A stretch of 64,000 nucleotides of DNA from Pyrenula massariospora (GCA_021030905.1 JAGFMI010000011.1:310001-374000); one strand, 5' to 3'; counted from the stretch's first letter, positions 31,501-43,874 are shown. A program made the numbers and translations. Notes: generated from the letters alone by a model not told the origin.

Positions 31501-32700
31501 TGTGGTGGTTTGGGTGGTGGGTGAAAGGGGGTTTTTGGATGGAGCGGTGGGGTGTGGATTCGAAGGTGTGAGGTGTAGTTGTGATTTGATGGGTGATGGT
31601 TTGTTAGGATCTGTTTTGGAAAAGGAGACAGCGTGATGGCGGGACGTGGAAATGGTGCTGCTTATTTATATTTATGCTCCAGGTGTCTTGTCTTCAGAGC
31701 AATGTAGAGAAACAAAAGTTGATGGAACGGAGATATAAGCCAGGAAAGAAAGACTTGTACATTATCTAGAGCCAGCCAGCTGGCACCTGCAGAAGAATCA
31801 GATCGATAAAGTTAGAAACGGATCAGTGAATGAAAGCCAGACAATTGCCGTGCATTGAGGCGCATGCTATTGAGTGTTTGCCATGAGATTTGCGACGCTT
31901 TCTATGGCAAGCGGTGAATGAAATAATTGATATTTGCTCGGTGTTCTAGGCCATCTTCGGGAAGCCGCGTGAGAGATATGCATTGAGGAGGCGGTCAAGA
32001 TCTCCCTCATTCTCAATGCAACGCAGCAGGAAATAGCGAGCGTATTGAAGCAATTGCCATATCGGGTTGTTTTATCCGAAAGAGACAAAGCGAAGATCTT
32101 TAGTGTGCAGGATGTTGCATGTGGACATGAAACGTTATTGCGCATTGTGACTATACTTTGTATGCTATTCAAGGTACAGATCGATGTTCAATTATGGCTA
32201 GAAGCGTGTCCGTTTGACCGCTGATAGCTCGGGATGCTTCTCGCCAAGCTTTTTTGCTGTAAAGAAGAGGTCATGGAAAGCAGGTAGGGAGGTGTGGAAT
32301 CCAGGTCGGAATCTAGGCGATGGGGTGGGGATGATAACTGCATCTTGAATAAAAGATAGGAAATATGTAGTCATAGGAGATAGAGCAAATTATTGGACGT
32401 CATACCTGATTACCATATAACGAGCGCAGATACTTGTTTTTGCTTGTTTGCCTCTGTAGCTTCCTGCAAAGCTGAAAGCACTTCTTTGAAGGATGTTTCC
32501 AGCTGGAACATGCATAAACTGCATAGTGAGTTACGCGTTGTTGAAAGAGGGCTCCACATGAGGAGCATAGATATAATTTAAGCGTATTAGAGTACCGAAC
32601 TACCATTTTCAACCGAAGTACCTTGAAGCAATCGCCTGCCTCTCACTTGCGCAGATCATCAACTAGTCCTTCTCGAGATGGGAGCGCTTAACGAGGAGGG
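31501..32700. other. Intergenic with a possible gene relic
   Basis: About 1.2 kb. On the plus strand, about 31985-32223 gives an open stretch containing LILNATQQEIASVLKQLPYR and DVACGHETLLRIVTILC. This looks protein-like but has no ATG nearby and no splice partners I could join. The opposite frame (31867-32172) is less protein-like. It is recorded as an unresolved relic or unannotated exon, not a gene call. Confidence 0.35.
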
Positions 32701-34167
32701 TCAGAACATCTGTTCATTGTTGCTCGGCAACGATGGAGAGTTAGCTCCAATATGAGTACGGGTGAATCGATCGCAAAGTAGCGCTGCAGCGACGCTGACA
32801 TTCAAGCTTTCTAAGCCAAAGTTGATTCCACCTATTCTCTTAATGCCGATTGTAGAATCTGCAAGTTTTTGATGCCGCTCCTGAATGCCACTACCTTCCT
32901 CGCCGAGTATGAGCACACTTGGGTGACTCTGGAGAGCATTCTCAATATCGGACAAAGGAGTAGCTTGCGATCTCTTATTATATGTCCAAACAGATTCAGG
33001 GGATGCGGCAGCATAGAAGTGCCAGCCGCAGTTCTGCGATTCTTTGATGAAGTTTGTAGAGTTCCTCGTTCTCAGGATAGGCATGTGTTCAGCAGAGCCT
33101 GCGGAAGCTTTCACGGCAACCGCCGACAACGGAGCTGACCCGTGATCGATCAAGACAATTGCGCTGACTCCGAGGAAAGCTGCAGATCGAATGATAGCGC
33201 CAATATTCCCAGGGTCTAAGATCTGGTCCAACATGAGCACCAGCGGAAATTTCTTGTCAGGGCTTTGATTAGCAAGATGTGAGTTGCTGCCGTTGATGGC
33301 TTCTTCTTCTTCAGATTGATGGTCTAGAGCAACTGTTACCTCCCCACCTAATTTAGTCTCTGACAAATGCGTTACTGGAAGTTTGGGAAGTGGCGATGCT
33401 TCCAGAACATAGCCATTGTGTGGTCTCGAATCGCTCATTTTGTCCAGCATCGGTACTCGGCGTTCACGTACTTTAACAATGTCCACATTGCAAGCGAGCG
33501 CAAGTTTGAAAATTTTCCTATCATGCCGACTTTCCACGCCACTTTGCCTTTCTTTCATGTACAGCTTATAAAGCCTTCGTCTGTGAGATCTCAGAGCTGC
33601 CTCAACACTGAACGTGCCATACACAAATTCTGAGGCAGGCGTTGTATATGGGATTGAGATGGGTACGGCGGACTTCCTTCCTTTTGGTGGTTCGGGCGGA
33701 TCGCTGTCACTTACTGGCGATGAAGGAGAAGATGGATTTCTAAGAGGCCCTTTCAATACCTCAGATTGTGTTCCGGATTTTGAAGTTTGATTCATGAAGC
33801 GTGATCGACTGTGATCTTTCAGCTGCGCGCGCCTTTCTCCATAGTTCGCCTGCACGCTATCTTGACGTTCTCGATTTTTGCTTTGGTCATCCTGGGTTTG
33901 TTGGGAAAGTTTATTCTTTGAGCGCCTCCCGCGACCAATCCAATGTGCCTCATTTGATATGGGAGGCTTGTCTCTCTTGCGCTCTCCTGCTTGCCATCGA
34001 GGCTGATTTATATTGTGTTGAGATCGACGGATCCCACGACTAATTGAGGATGTCAGGGAGGCATATCTGCGCGTGTTGTAGTGTGGACACGAAGCCGAGG
34101 TGAATTTTGACAAGACCAATATATTCAGATATCCATTTTGAAGGGGTTTAAAATGCTGAAGCAGCAT
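32701..34167 (-). CDS. mrm1: Mitochondrial rRNA 2'-O-ribose methyltransferase (SpoU/TrmH, MRM1-like)
   Basis: Single exon, 488 aa from the ATG at 34167. The frame is open to 34362, but the later start gives MLLQHFKPLQNGYLNILVLS...SCPHYNTRRYASL, a good mitochondrial presequence. A long basic disordered segment follows. SpoU substrate-binding domain: SEFVYGTFSVEAALRSHRRR. Catalytic SPOUT knot: LVLMLDQILDPGNIGAIIRS (motif 1, with the catalytic Arg), VLILGEEGSGI (motif 2) and GLESLNVSVAAALL (motif 3). Yeast Mrm1 methylates a ribose in the peptidyl-transferase loop of mitochondrial large rRNA; the same target is inferred. The gene is head-to-head with the chromatin remodeler. Confidence 0.9.
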   Translation of the reverse strand: MLLQHFKPLQNGYLNILVLSKFTSASCPHYNTRRYASLTSSISRGIRRSQHNINQPRWQAGERKRDKPPISNEAHWIGRGRRSKNKLSQQTQDDQSKNRERQDSVQANYGERRAQLKDHSRSRFMNQTSKSGTQSEVLKGPLRNPSSPSSPVSDSDPPEPPKGRKSAVPISIPYTTPASEFVYGTFSVEAALRSHRRRLYKLYMKERQSGVESRHDRKIFKLALACNVDIVKVRERRVPMLDKMSDSRPHNGYVLEASPLPKLPVTHLSETKLGGEVTVALDHQSEEEEAINGSNSHLANQSPDKKFPLVLMLDQILDPGNIGAIIRSAAFLGVSAIVLIDHGSAPLSAVAVKASAGSAEHMPILRTRNSTNFIKESQNCGWHFYAAASPESVWTYNKRSQATPLSDIENALQSHPSVLILGEEGSGIQERHQKLADSTIGIKRIGGINFGLESLNVSVAAALLCDRFTRTHIGANSPSLPSNNEQMF

Positions 34168-34725
34168 GAAGGGAAGAGCTGCTGCGAGGTCGTCAATTGG
34201 GCGTTCAAACGCTGTCGAGGCAACGAGATGATCTATGTATACCAATTGTGGGAATCGTTTCAAGGAGGACAGGGCTTCAAAAACATCAGAGCCAAGACAT
34301 GCATAAGTGAAGCGTTTAGTTTGTCGAAATCGATCGTCGAGGTTGCTAGACGAAAGATTCATTTTCGGAGGTCGTCTTTTCCCCGAAAATCCAGCGGTTT
34401 GATTGGCCGCGCGCGCAAAGCAGCTCTCCCACGCCTGCGACCGCGTCGAATTGATTCACTCTTTGAGGTCCCTCGGTGGTCACTTCACGGCCTTCAGACG
34501 CCGATTATTGTCGTCATTGATTTGAACCGCTTGCAGTACTTTCTTGTTCGTTATGACTGAAGTGCTTTCTCGTTGGTTATAACACGTGAACGCGTGTGTT
34601 AGTGATTTCATTCAGAACCTCTGTATCACCACTTTTGCGATGACCCTGCGCTGCCCCTGAGACTATCTTGTCTCCTACGGTACCTACTGCCTTCGCTCGA
34701 TTTCTCTCATTGCCTTGCTGAGGTG
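34168..34725. promoter_or_regulatory. Shared upstream region, MRM1-like / Mit1-like remodeler
   Basis: About 560 bases between divergent start codons at 34167 (-) and 34726 (+). The left third could encode an N-terminal extension of the methyltransferase. No TATA element is clear, as is common for housekeeping genes. Confidence 0.4.
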
Positions 34726-37700
34726 ATGGACTCTGTGGATCTCTCAAAATGGCTTGGGAAGCCTCTAACAGTGAAGGAGAAGCGCGACAAGGCAACAATC
34801 AACGGGGGCTTCAAGCACGGTGCGAGTGCTACCCCTTCGATAAAGTCGAAGTCAAGCTTCGGTGAAAGACCTAGTACGAGTGATGACGAAGAGAGTACAT
34901 CCACAATTTATGGAGAAGATACACTCCCATTTTCCGGCCGCATACATCCACCTCATCCTCAGATACAGATCCAGGTGCCGCCGGTCTCCGACTCTGGCGA
35001 ATATGAATATCTGCCTGGACATTTTACGGTAGAACGCATTTTGAACAAGGTCCAAGACACGCATGGCGTGAAGGTGAGGGTCAAGCTTTTGAGCGGCGAA
35101 AAGCAAATTGTGAGTATGGACTTTCAATATTCCGATACCGGACTACTTCACGTTAATTTGCACCTCACTACTATTTCTCTCTACCTGAACTTCTACTCAT
35201 TTTCATTCTAGATATCTCGCCGCGATGTCATGAGACTCGATAACGGACCTAAAGCTGTGAAAGATTTCGAGAACAACGAGATGGAAGGCAGGCAGAGTCG
35301 AGGGGCTAAACGCTCACGGCCAGCTGGATTTGTTGACTGGGAAAGTCTCGAGCTCTCAGATGCCGAGGGACCTGCTCTTAGAGGCTCTAGACGTCGTTCG
35401 CGTCGGGTAGGCTCAATTTCCAGGTCTAGTTCTTCGGTCGCAAATCCCGCGTCCGACAGTACAAGCAGTCAGGATGAATTGGCCCAGACTGAAACTTCAG
35501 ACGAGTCTGAAGCCATCGGCAGGCGCTCCAAACGACTTGTGACTCGCAGAAAGTTACGTATTGAAAGAGATGGGTTCGAAGAGGAACTCTCAGATGATTC
35601 GATTGATGATCTGGCTCGACAACCCTCAAATCAAGGTGGGAGGGGCCGGCCACGACCGAAGCCTTCACGCCCTTTGAAGCAAAATCCGGAAGGAACACGT
35701 CGATCTGAGAGGGCACGAGCTCTACCCCGAAAGAGCATGCGGGAACGTCAAGAGAACGAGATCTCGGAAAACGAAGAGGAGCGTTCGGGACCAAAAATCG
35801 TCGCAACGAAGGAGTATTTCACAAGAGTATTGGATGGCGATCCCTTCCGTCGTCGCCATTGCCAGGACTGTGACGTTTGCCATCAACGTGGCGACAACTC
35901 AGAGAAAGGCCCTCTTGTTTTCTGCCAAGGTTGCACGAATTGTTACCACAAGAGCTGCCTAGGCTCTCGAGGATCTCGAGAGCATCTTGTGACCAAAATT
36001 GCGGATGACCTCTTTGTTTTGCAATGCCGGCGTTGTCTAGGAATTGCTCACACCAAAGACCATCTTGCACCGCATCACGGCCACTGCACTGATTGCAAGG
36101 AATGGAACCCGGCTTCGCGACCCTTCCGAGCTCGCTTGACGACTCGACAGGAGCAGGTACACAGAGAGGAAAACGGGGGTAGAGACCCGATCACTTTCGT
36201 TAAACCTGAACTCATCGATTCGGTTCAAAATGTTATGTTTCGTTGCACAAGCTGTCAGCGGGCATGGCACATGCATCATTTACCTCCACGTCACGGCGGT
36301 CCAGATATCGATGAGGATGAAGACCAACAGGAAGATGACGAAGCATTAGCGCAGCGACGTTTCGACGTCTATCATCGCGCGTGGACATGCAAAGAATGCT
36401 ACACAGAGAAAACTGAAATCGATGCACTGGTTGCATGGCGGCCTCAGGATGCCGATAACTACATTGGAGGCTACACTGGTGATATGATGCAAGAAAGTGA
36501 AAAGGACTATCTCATCAAATGGCACCGACAATCGCATTTTCATACCAAATGGATGCCAGGTGGATGGGTCTTTGGTGTTGCTGCGGCTGCTATGCGAAGT
36601 GCTTTTATGAAAAAGGAAGAGAATAAGTACCCGAAAATGACCACTACGGATGCAATACCTGAGGAATACTTGCGGATCGACATTGTTTTTGACGCCCGAT
36701 ATTCCAGCATTGTCTCCACTAGGAGCCTCGACATTGACCAAGCTCGCATCAGGGAAGTCACCGAAGTGTATGTTAAATTTAAGGGACTTGGATACGAGGA
36801 TGCCATTTGGGAGAAGCCACCTAGCCCTGAGGATAAAAACCGATGGGCTGATTTCAAAATGGCGTACGAGGATTGGTGTTTGATGCATTATGTTCACCTG
36901 CCTCAGAGAACCAGCCTTCAGAGACGTCTTGCTGCTGTCAGAGAAAAGGATTTCGAAGACAAGCTCATGAAGAGTAATCAGCCATCCTCAATGACTGGCG
37001 GTGAAATGATGGAATATCAAATCGAAGGTCTCAATTGGTTGTATTACCAATGGTATAAGGGCCAAAATGCAATCCTCGCTGATGAGATGGGTTTGGGTAA
37101 GACGATCCAACTGATTGCATATTTCGCTACCATGATAGAGGAGCACAAGTGTTGGCCTTTCCTTGTGGTCGTGCCAAATTCGACCTGCCCGAATTGGCGG
37201 AGAGAAATCAAGAAATGGGTTCCTTCAATCAAAGTTGTGACCTATTACGGCTCGGCAGCTGCAAGAAAATTGGTCCACGACAAAGAGCTCTTCTTAAGCG
37301 ACAAGAGCGATTTGCGAGCTCACGTTGTCATTACTTCATACGACGCCATGGTTGAGGACAAGACCCGTCAGAGCCTCCAGAAAATTCCCTGGCAAGGACT
37401 TGTCGTTGATGAAGGACAACGATTGAAGAACGAGAAGAACCAGCTCTACGAGGTTCTAACCAAGATTAGATTCCCTTACAAAGTTCTTCTCACCGGAACA
37501 CCGCTTCAAAACAATACCCGGGAGCTTTTCAATTTACTTCAATTCTTGGACCCGAAAATCAATGCAGCAAAATTGGAGGTGGAATACGGAGAACTGAACA
37601 AAGAAAATGTCTCAAAATTGCACGACCTTATTCGACCATTCTTCTTACGACGGACAAAAGCCCAGGTCCTCACCTTCCTACCACCGATGGCTCAAATCAT

Positions 37701-39526
37701 TCTGCCGGTGACGATGAGCGTTGTCCAGAAAAAGGTGTACAAGTCGATCCTCGCGAAGAATCCGTCCTTGATGAAAGCAATCTTCACCCGTGATGTTACT
37801 GTCAAGAACGCTGAACGTCATACCTTGAATAACATCCTCATGCAGCTGCGGAAAGTATTGTGCCATCCCTTCGTCTACAGTAGGAACATTGAGGAACGGG
37901 TCAACGATGCGGAACTCTCGCATCGTAATCTTGTCGAGGCATCGTCAAAGCTACAACTCTTAGAACTAATGCTTCCAAAGCTTCAAGAGCGTGGCCACCG
38001 GGTTCTGATTTTCTCACAGTTTCTTGACAACCTCGACATTGTGGAAGACTTCTTGGACGGTCTTGGCCTGCAGCACCATCGGCTTGATGGTAGCATCAAC
38101 TCGCTGGAAAAGCAAAAGCGAATCGACGAATTCAACGCGCCTGATTCGCCATTTTTTGCCTTTTTACTGTCAACTCGAGCTGGCGGCGTTGGCATTAATC
38201 TTGCCACAGCAGACACTGTCATCATTATGGATCCGGATTTCAACCCTCACCAGGACATTCAAGCCCTTTCTCGTGCGCACCGTATTGGACAAAAGAAGAA
38301 GGTGCTTGTCTTTCAGATTATGACTCGCTTAAGCGCCGAAGAAAAAATCATGCAGATTGGAAAGAGGAAAATGGCCATGGATCATGTCCTGATACAACAG
38401 CTTGATGCAGAAGATGATGCCGGCTTGGATTTAGAGTCCATACTCCGACATGGCGCTGACGCTCTATTTGACGAAAATAACACCGATGATGTTAAGTATG
38501 ACGCTGCCTCCGTAGAAGCATTGTTAGGCCGATCGCAAATCGAAAACACTAACACGGGTGACGATAACTCGGCCGAGTCGCAATTCAGCTTCGCTCGAGT
38601 TTGGGCAAATGATAAGGCGGCTCTACAAGATAGCCTTGGTCAGGCTGAAGATGCTATGCCGTCGACAACGATCTGGGGCAAGATTCTCAGTGAAAGAGAA
38701 AGAGCTGCGGCCGAGGATGCAGCCGCGCGAGCACAGGCCTTCGGGCGCGGGAAGAGAAAACGTGAAGTAAGTCTTGCTTTATCTAGGCAGCAGTCAAAGC
38801 TAACGAAAGCAGGCTGTGGATTACCGGAGCGTGGATGCCCATGACAAAGCCAGAGCAAACGGAAAGCGAGATCAAGGGAGCGACGCCGATTTCGACTCGG
38901 AAGGTGTAGAGAGCAATGATGAATCTGATCCTGAACCGGAGGACAATGTCTTCAACGCCACGAAGGAGTTGGAAAATGGATACTCTGAACCCAAGAAATC
39001 GAAGCGACCAACCGTGAGAGGTAACTGCACGCTCTGAATAAAGGCGTTCCCTTGCTAACCCTTACCAGCTCGTCCTTTCAAACGTGTGAAAGTCCCGGAA
39101 GGCGAGGCCCCTCGCTTTGGTGGCGATGGCCCGGCAGATCATAACCAAAGCGAACTGCTACCTCCACCACATCATTGCCGCGCCTGCCAAGAGTACCATC
39201 CGCTGGGTTGGTGCAGGCTCAAAATCGCAGGTGTCGAGCATTGCGGTCTTTGTGGTCAGGCCCACCTCGGAAATGGCCGAACATGTCCGCAGCTGAATTC
39301 CGAGACCCATGTTGCAACTATGCTAGGCACTTTGAAAGAAAGTACAGAGTCACGCGAACTTGTCGACGCTGCTACAAAGTACTTGAGAATGATCCGCGGC
39401 GACTTGGTGCAACGAAAGCGAAACCAAGAAAAGAGAAATCGGGAGCGACAGGAGAACATGATGCCCTTTATTGCTCCTCCGGCTGCTACTCTCAACGGTG
39501 CCACCGCGGCCTATTCTGGAGCCTAA
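34726..39526 (+). CDS. PHD-chromo SNF2 chromatin remodeler (Mit1/CHD-like)
   Basis: Exons 34726-35109, 35212-38766, 38813-39020 and 39069-39526 give 1534 aa. An N-terminal part (YLPGHFTVERILNKVQDTHG) is followed by a basic acidic-patched region. A PHD-like zinc module reads CQDCDVCHQRGDNSEKGPLV and ends CRRC; a second set is CTDC, then CTSCQRAWHMHHLPP and CKEC. A chromo-like segment is SEKDYLIKWHRQSHFHTKWM. SNF2 motifs are [31 protein letters not shown] and RAHRIGQKKKV. The Walker B box reads VVDEGQRLKNEK, not DEAH. The tail holds a Cys/His cluster (HCRACQEYHPLGWCRL, HCGLCGQAHLG, CP). This order matches fungal Mit1-type remodelers, which position nucleosomes in silent chromatin (SHREC in S. 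pombe). Nuclear role inferred from family. Confidence 0.9.
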
Positions 39527-40381
39527 CAATGGATAGGGTGCACTACAAACGAGGTCTCACTATCGAAAGCGGTACTAAGGTTGGAAGACGACTCGGAATT
39601 GCGATTTTTGCCTATTAAAATAGCCGGCGTCTAGGATATGCTAGAATCTGATAGACTTGAGCGTGGAGGTCGTCAACGTTCCACGGCGTTGTGGACCATA
39701 CACATTACTTTTAGGTCCTCATGACTGAGGTTCCTGGAGGGTGTTGGGGTTGTCAACTAACGTTCTTTGAGCGCGAAAGATGGTATTAGTTCTGGTGCTG
39801 AACTACGGCTATCATGCGATAGATCAGAGATTCTTTACTGGTCCTAGATTTCTCCATGACAAAGGCAGCGTCTTCCGCGATATCACCAAGTTACGGACTC
39901 ATTCTCGTCTTCTAATCACACGACCCCGTAGAATTTGCCAATGCCTAAGAGTCTGTCCGAAATGTAGTACTCATGGCGGTTGAAAGACAACATGAACGCT
40001 TGCCTGACTCACCTACTCTTCGCCTACTAAGTGCTGCTTTCAATTGTTTTAAAACCCGTTCAAAGTCATATTGTTTTAATTTAATCTAGGTTTTCAACAA
40101 ATCATCAAACCTTGAATTTCCTCTCACACTAGCCGACGTTCTCTAAATAACTCCTAGCTCCCTGAAACTTATTAGTACTCGGGGCCGTATCTAACGACGA
40201 GGCTGAGGATCAGAAATCGTGGCGCACCCCGATCGAGGCCACAACTTCAGCCTTGCGCGCCTTGCAAGGGTTTGAGATGCCAAGCCAGCACCGGCTCCAC
40301 CACTGGTCATCTCAAAAACCATGTCGAGTACAATCACATCATACCAACCTTACCTTACATTCAATATTCTCAGACGCCACC
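39527..40381. other. Intergenic, eRF3 upstream region
   Basis: About 850 bases with the remodeler's 3' flank and the eRF3 promoter. The sequence is AT-rich around 40030-40130. Small frames (39780-39983, 40253-40519) lack support; the latter overlaps the eRF3 leader and first exon. Confidence 0.4.
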
Positions 40382-43109
40382 ATGGCGGACCTTGATTCCT
40401 GGGAAGGTATGCTCTATCTCACACATGCAAGTGTTCGCCCTGCTGATGTTAGAAATGCCAAAAAGACGACAAGGATGCCCAAGACCAGCAACTCTCCCAG
40501 CAGGCTCAGCGGAGCCTAAACTTCAACCCAGCCAGCGCCAACTTCCGTCCAGGAGTGCTTCCCTTTCAACCGCAGTATCAATCGATACCTCAACAACATG
40601 AACATTATGGACAGCAACAATACAACACATTAGGGTCTAATTACGGTCGTGGAGGACAATTTCCATCAAATGGAGACTACAACCAGCAGAACCAATACCA
40701 CTATAACCAAATATATCGGCAACCGCAAATGGGGATGCAAGGACAACAACCGCAACCATATCAGGTACCTCCGGTCATTGCGACAAGACCAGGTGTTGGA
40801 CAGGGTGCTGGAGCTCCAAATACCCAGGCGAATACCGCCCCCACGCCAGCAAATCAGAATGCGTCGACAGCTCCTCCGAAGGCCAAAGTTCTCTCTATCA
40901 GCGCCGATTCCGCACCACCAACGGTAGAGAAGACGGGTCAGACAAAGGTTCTCACCATCGGCTCCACCACGCCCGCGGCGTCAACCGCAGGAAAGCAGAA
41001 AGCAGACAAGACTGCACCGGAGGAGGGCGCGAAGGTCACGGCTGGCAAGGCGTTGGAGAAGACCGGCGAGCCAGCTAAACCTGCGCCGACAGCTGCTTCA
41101 GGCAATACATCTCCTACACCTTCATCTGGAAGACAATCTCCGAGCAGAACAGAAAAAAGGGTTGCAGCAAGGGAGGCAGATACTGTTGCAAAGGAGCAGG
41201 CGGCAGATGTTGACGAGGAAATCCTCAACACGGTTTACGGCAAGGTATGCCATTCAGATAAATGAAACCCGCACTTCCTGTTAATTTGCTTTTCAGGAGC
41301 ATGTCAATGTGATCTTCCTCGGGCACGTTGATAGTGGCAAGTCCACGCTTGGCGGTTCCATTCTTTACGCCACCGGTATGGTCGACGAACGGACAATGGA
41401 CAAGTACAAACGTGGTGAGTAGCGCCTTGGGTCACATTTGAAAATTTCCGACTGATTATCCACCAAGAGGCCAAAGAGGCCGGTCGGGAGTCATGGTATC
41501 TATCTTGGGCGCTCGACTTGACGAAAGAGGAGCGCGCTAAAGGTAAGACTGTTGAAGTAGGACGAGGTTTCTTTGAGACAGAAAAACGAAGGTATTTGGA
41601 GTTGCAGACCTTCCTACTATGATGGCAGTACTAAATATTCCAAGATACTCGATCTTGGATGCTCCTGGTCATAAAACATTTGTACCTCAGGCAATCAGTG
41701 AGTGCTTTTTTATCGGCTGAAATGACTGTATCTCTGACAAGGTACGATAAGGTGGTGCCGCTCAGGCCGATGTGGGTATTCTCGTTATATCGGCACGTAA
41801 AGGGGAGTACGAGACCGGTTTCGAGAAAGGCGGACAAACCCGAGAACATGCCGTGCTGGCTAAGACTCAAGGAGTGAACAAGGTCAGATTTAACAAATAG
41901 GAAAACTAAAAACTGTTATGGAATACTGACGCCTCGAAGGTCATTGTTGTTGTTAACAAGTGCGACGATGGAACAGTGGAATGGTCCAAAGATGTAAAAG
42001 CGATCCACCTAAGAACAGGAATTGCTCCCGAACTAATATTATTATTAGCGTTTCACAGAGTGTACGACCAAGCTCACAGCCTACTTGAAAAGCATTGGTT
42101 ACAATCCTACGACCGACCTCTTTTTCATGCCTATCTCCGCCCAGACTGGCTTAGGTGTCAAAGACCGAGTACCGCCGGACGTTTGTGCTTGGTACAAGGG
42201 GCCCAGTTTACTCGAATATCTCGATAGTATGAAAGCTCTGGAGCGCAAAACTAACGCACCATTCATGTGCCCTGTCTCGGCCAAGTATAAGGACATGGGT
42301 ACAATGATCGAAGGAAAAGTAAATCATAATACCCCACCTTCAACACAAGCTAACACAGACAGATTGAGGCAGGGGTTGTGAAGAAAGACGGGACGTATCT
42401 TGTAAATTGATCAATCGAAATTATGTAGAACAGAGAACTGATCTTGACTAGATGATGCCCAATCGAGAAAAAATTACCATATCTGCGCTTTATGGTGAAA
42501 CAGAAGAGGAAGTCCAAGTGGCTCAAGCAGGCGAGCAGGTTCGAATACGCGTAAGAGGGATCGAAGAAGATGACATCCTTCCCGGTTATGTCCTTTGCTC
42601 ACCAAGCCGTCCCGTGCACTGTGTCCGCACTTTCGAAGCCCAGATCGTCACCCTTGAACTCCGTTCGATCATTTCCACCGGCTTCAATTGCGTCATGCAC
42701 ATTCACTCAGCGACTGAGGAAGTTACATTCAGTGCGCTTCTTCACAAACTCGAAAAGGGCACAGGTCGCAAGTCAAAAAAGCCGCCAAACTTTGCAACCA
42801 AGGGGATGGCCTTGATTGCTCGACTTGAAGTCATTGGAGCAGCGGGCGCAATATGTATAGAAAGGTTCGTAGACGCTGTACTCTGCTCGGCCAGGTCACT
42901 GACTGGATACTAGATTTGAAGACTATCCGCAGATGGGCCGCTTCACCCTTAGAGATCAGGCTAGTCATTAACCACCAGACGAAGACTAGGGTTGCTAATC
43001 ATGAACATAGGGTCAAACGATTGCAATTGGAAAGGTTACGAAGTTAATCACAGACGCGCCGGCGGCTCCAGGCGCCGCTACTGCGACAGTCGCAGCAAAT
43101 ACCGCTTAA
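40382..43109 (+). CDS. sup35: Translation release factor eRF3 (Sup35) with prion-like N-terminus, unusually intron-rich
   Basis: Twelve exons join to 712 aa: 40382-40406, 40466-41244, 41297-41414, 41468-41591, 41645-41697, 41752-41882, 41940-41993, 42061-42318, 42363-42401, 42452-42864, 42914-42959 and 43011-43109. The head is Q/N/Y/G-rich (about residues 35-110: [20 protein letters not shown]), like the yeast prion domain, then a charged Pro/Ala/Lys middle. GTPase motifs: [33 protein letters not shown]-terminal beta-barrels end [17 protein letters not shown]. eRF3 with eRF1 ends translation. Odd points: NKCD for the usual [15 protein letters not shown] for the usual MIGGASQADVG, a short deletion at WSKD/CTTKL, and a GC donor in the last intron (CAG/GCTAGT). 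It may be the sole gene or a diverged copy. Confidence 0.85.
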
Positions 43110-43851
43110 GCAGGTGATAGGGACTGTGTCGCCGCGGAGGCAGCTGCTGAGTCGAGATATTCCATTTCGAATAAGCGTCAGCCTCGATGAGCTGGACTGG
43201 TATACTGTCCTCAGCGAGCGAGGACACGACTGAGCATGAAGTAGTCTGGGAGATGGCATGCCTAAGCATTCACACTTTTACAGATATAGACGGGAGCATG
43301 AGACATTTTTCAATCTCTACTGGGAACAGGAGATTTGTTTTAGCAGGATGAATAGATAAAAATTGGACACCGTGACATGTAAAGCCACGATGCGCAACAC
43401 CAGGTTTCCTCCCCAAGTTCAAGTACCAGCAGACTAAGAGAATTATTCATCACTTCATCTCCCCTTCTATGCAACGTTCGGATAGGTTCATCTAGAGCAC
43501 GCGGAATCAAATAAGCTCAACATCTCCGTGCTTACCACGTAAATTAGAAATCTTACCTAAAAACCTCACCCACTTCGGGTCCTTCAGCAGGCCCCAATCT
43601 CGAGAGTCAGCGCGCGCGTGCGCGGTATCGGATCTGGCCCGGGATATCCCTCACCACTTTTGAGTCGTGAGGTCCATGCGGCTTATCTCATCTTTGCGAA
43701 AGAGGATTCCCCAATCTCACCCCCAAAAGTGCCCCTGGCAAGCCACAGCAGGGTTCTTTCCCGGGCCTGTACTAATAGTATTCTTCGCTTAGCCAAGCCG
43801 GCCAGCCAGGCTGTTGGAAACACGAACCCCGGCACCCGTGAAGCTTCCAAA

Positions 43852-43874
43852 TCTCTCTTTCTCTCTCTCTCTTT
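43852..43874 (+). repeat. CT microsatellite
   Basis: A run of TC/CT dinucleotides, broken by one TTT, about 460 bases upstream of the secreted protein's start codon. Pyrimidine tracts of this kind are common in fungal promoters. Confidence 0.7.

Noticed and set aside
34168-34362. 65-residue N-terminal extension of the MRM1-like protein
   Set aside because: The downstream ATG at 34167 starts a good mitochondrial presequence; the extension would mask it.
40382-43109. eRF3 as a pseudogene
   Set aside because: All 12 exons join in frame and the GTPase motifs are intact; divergence alone does not show loss of function.
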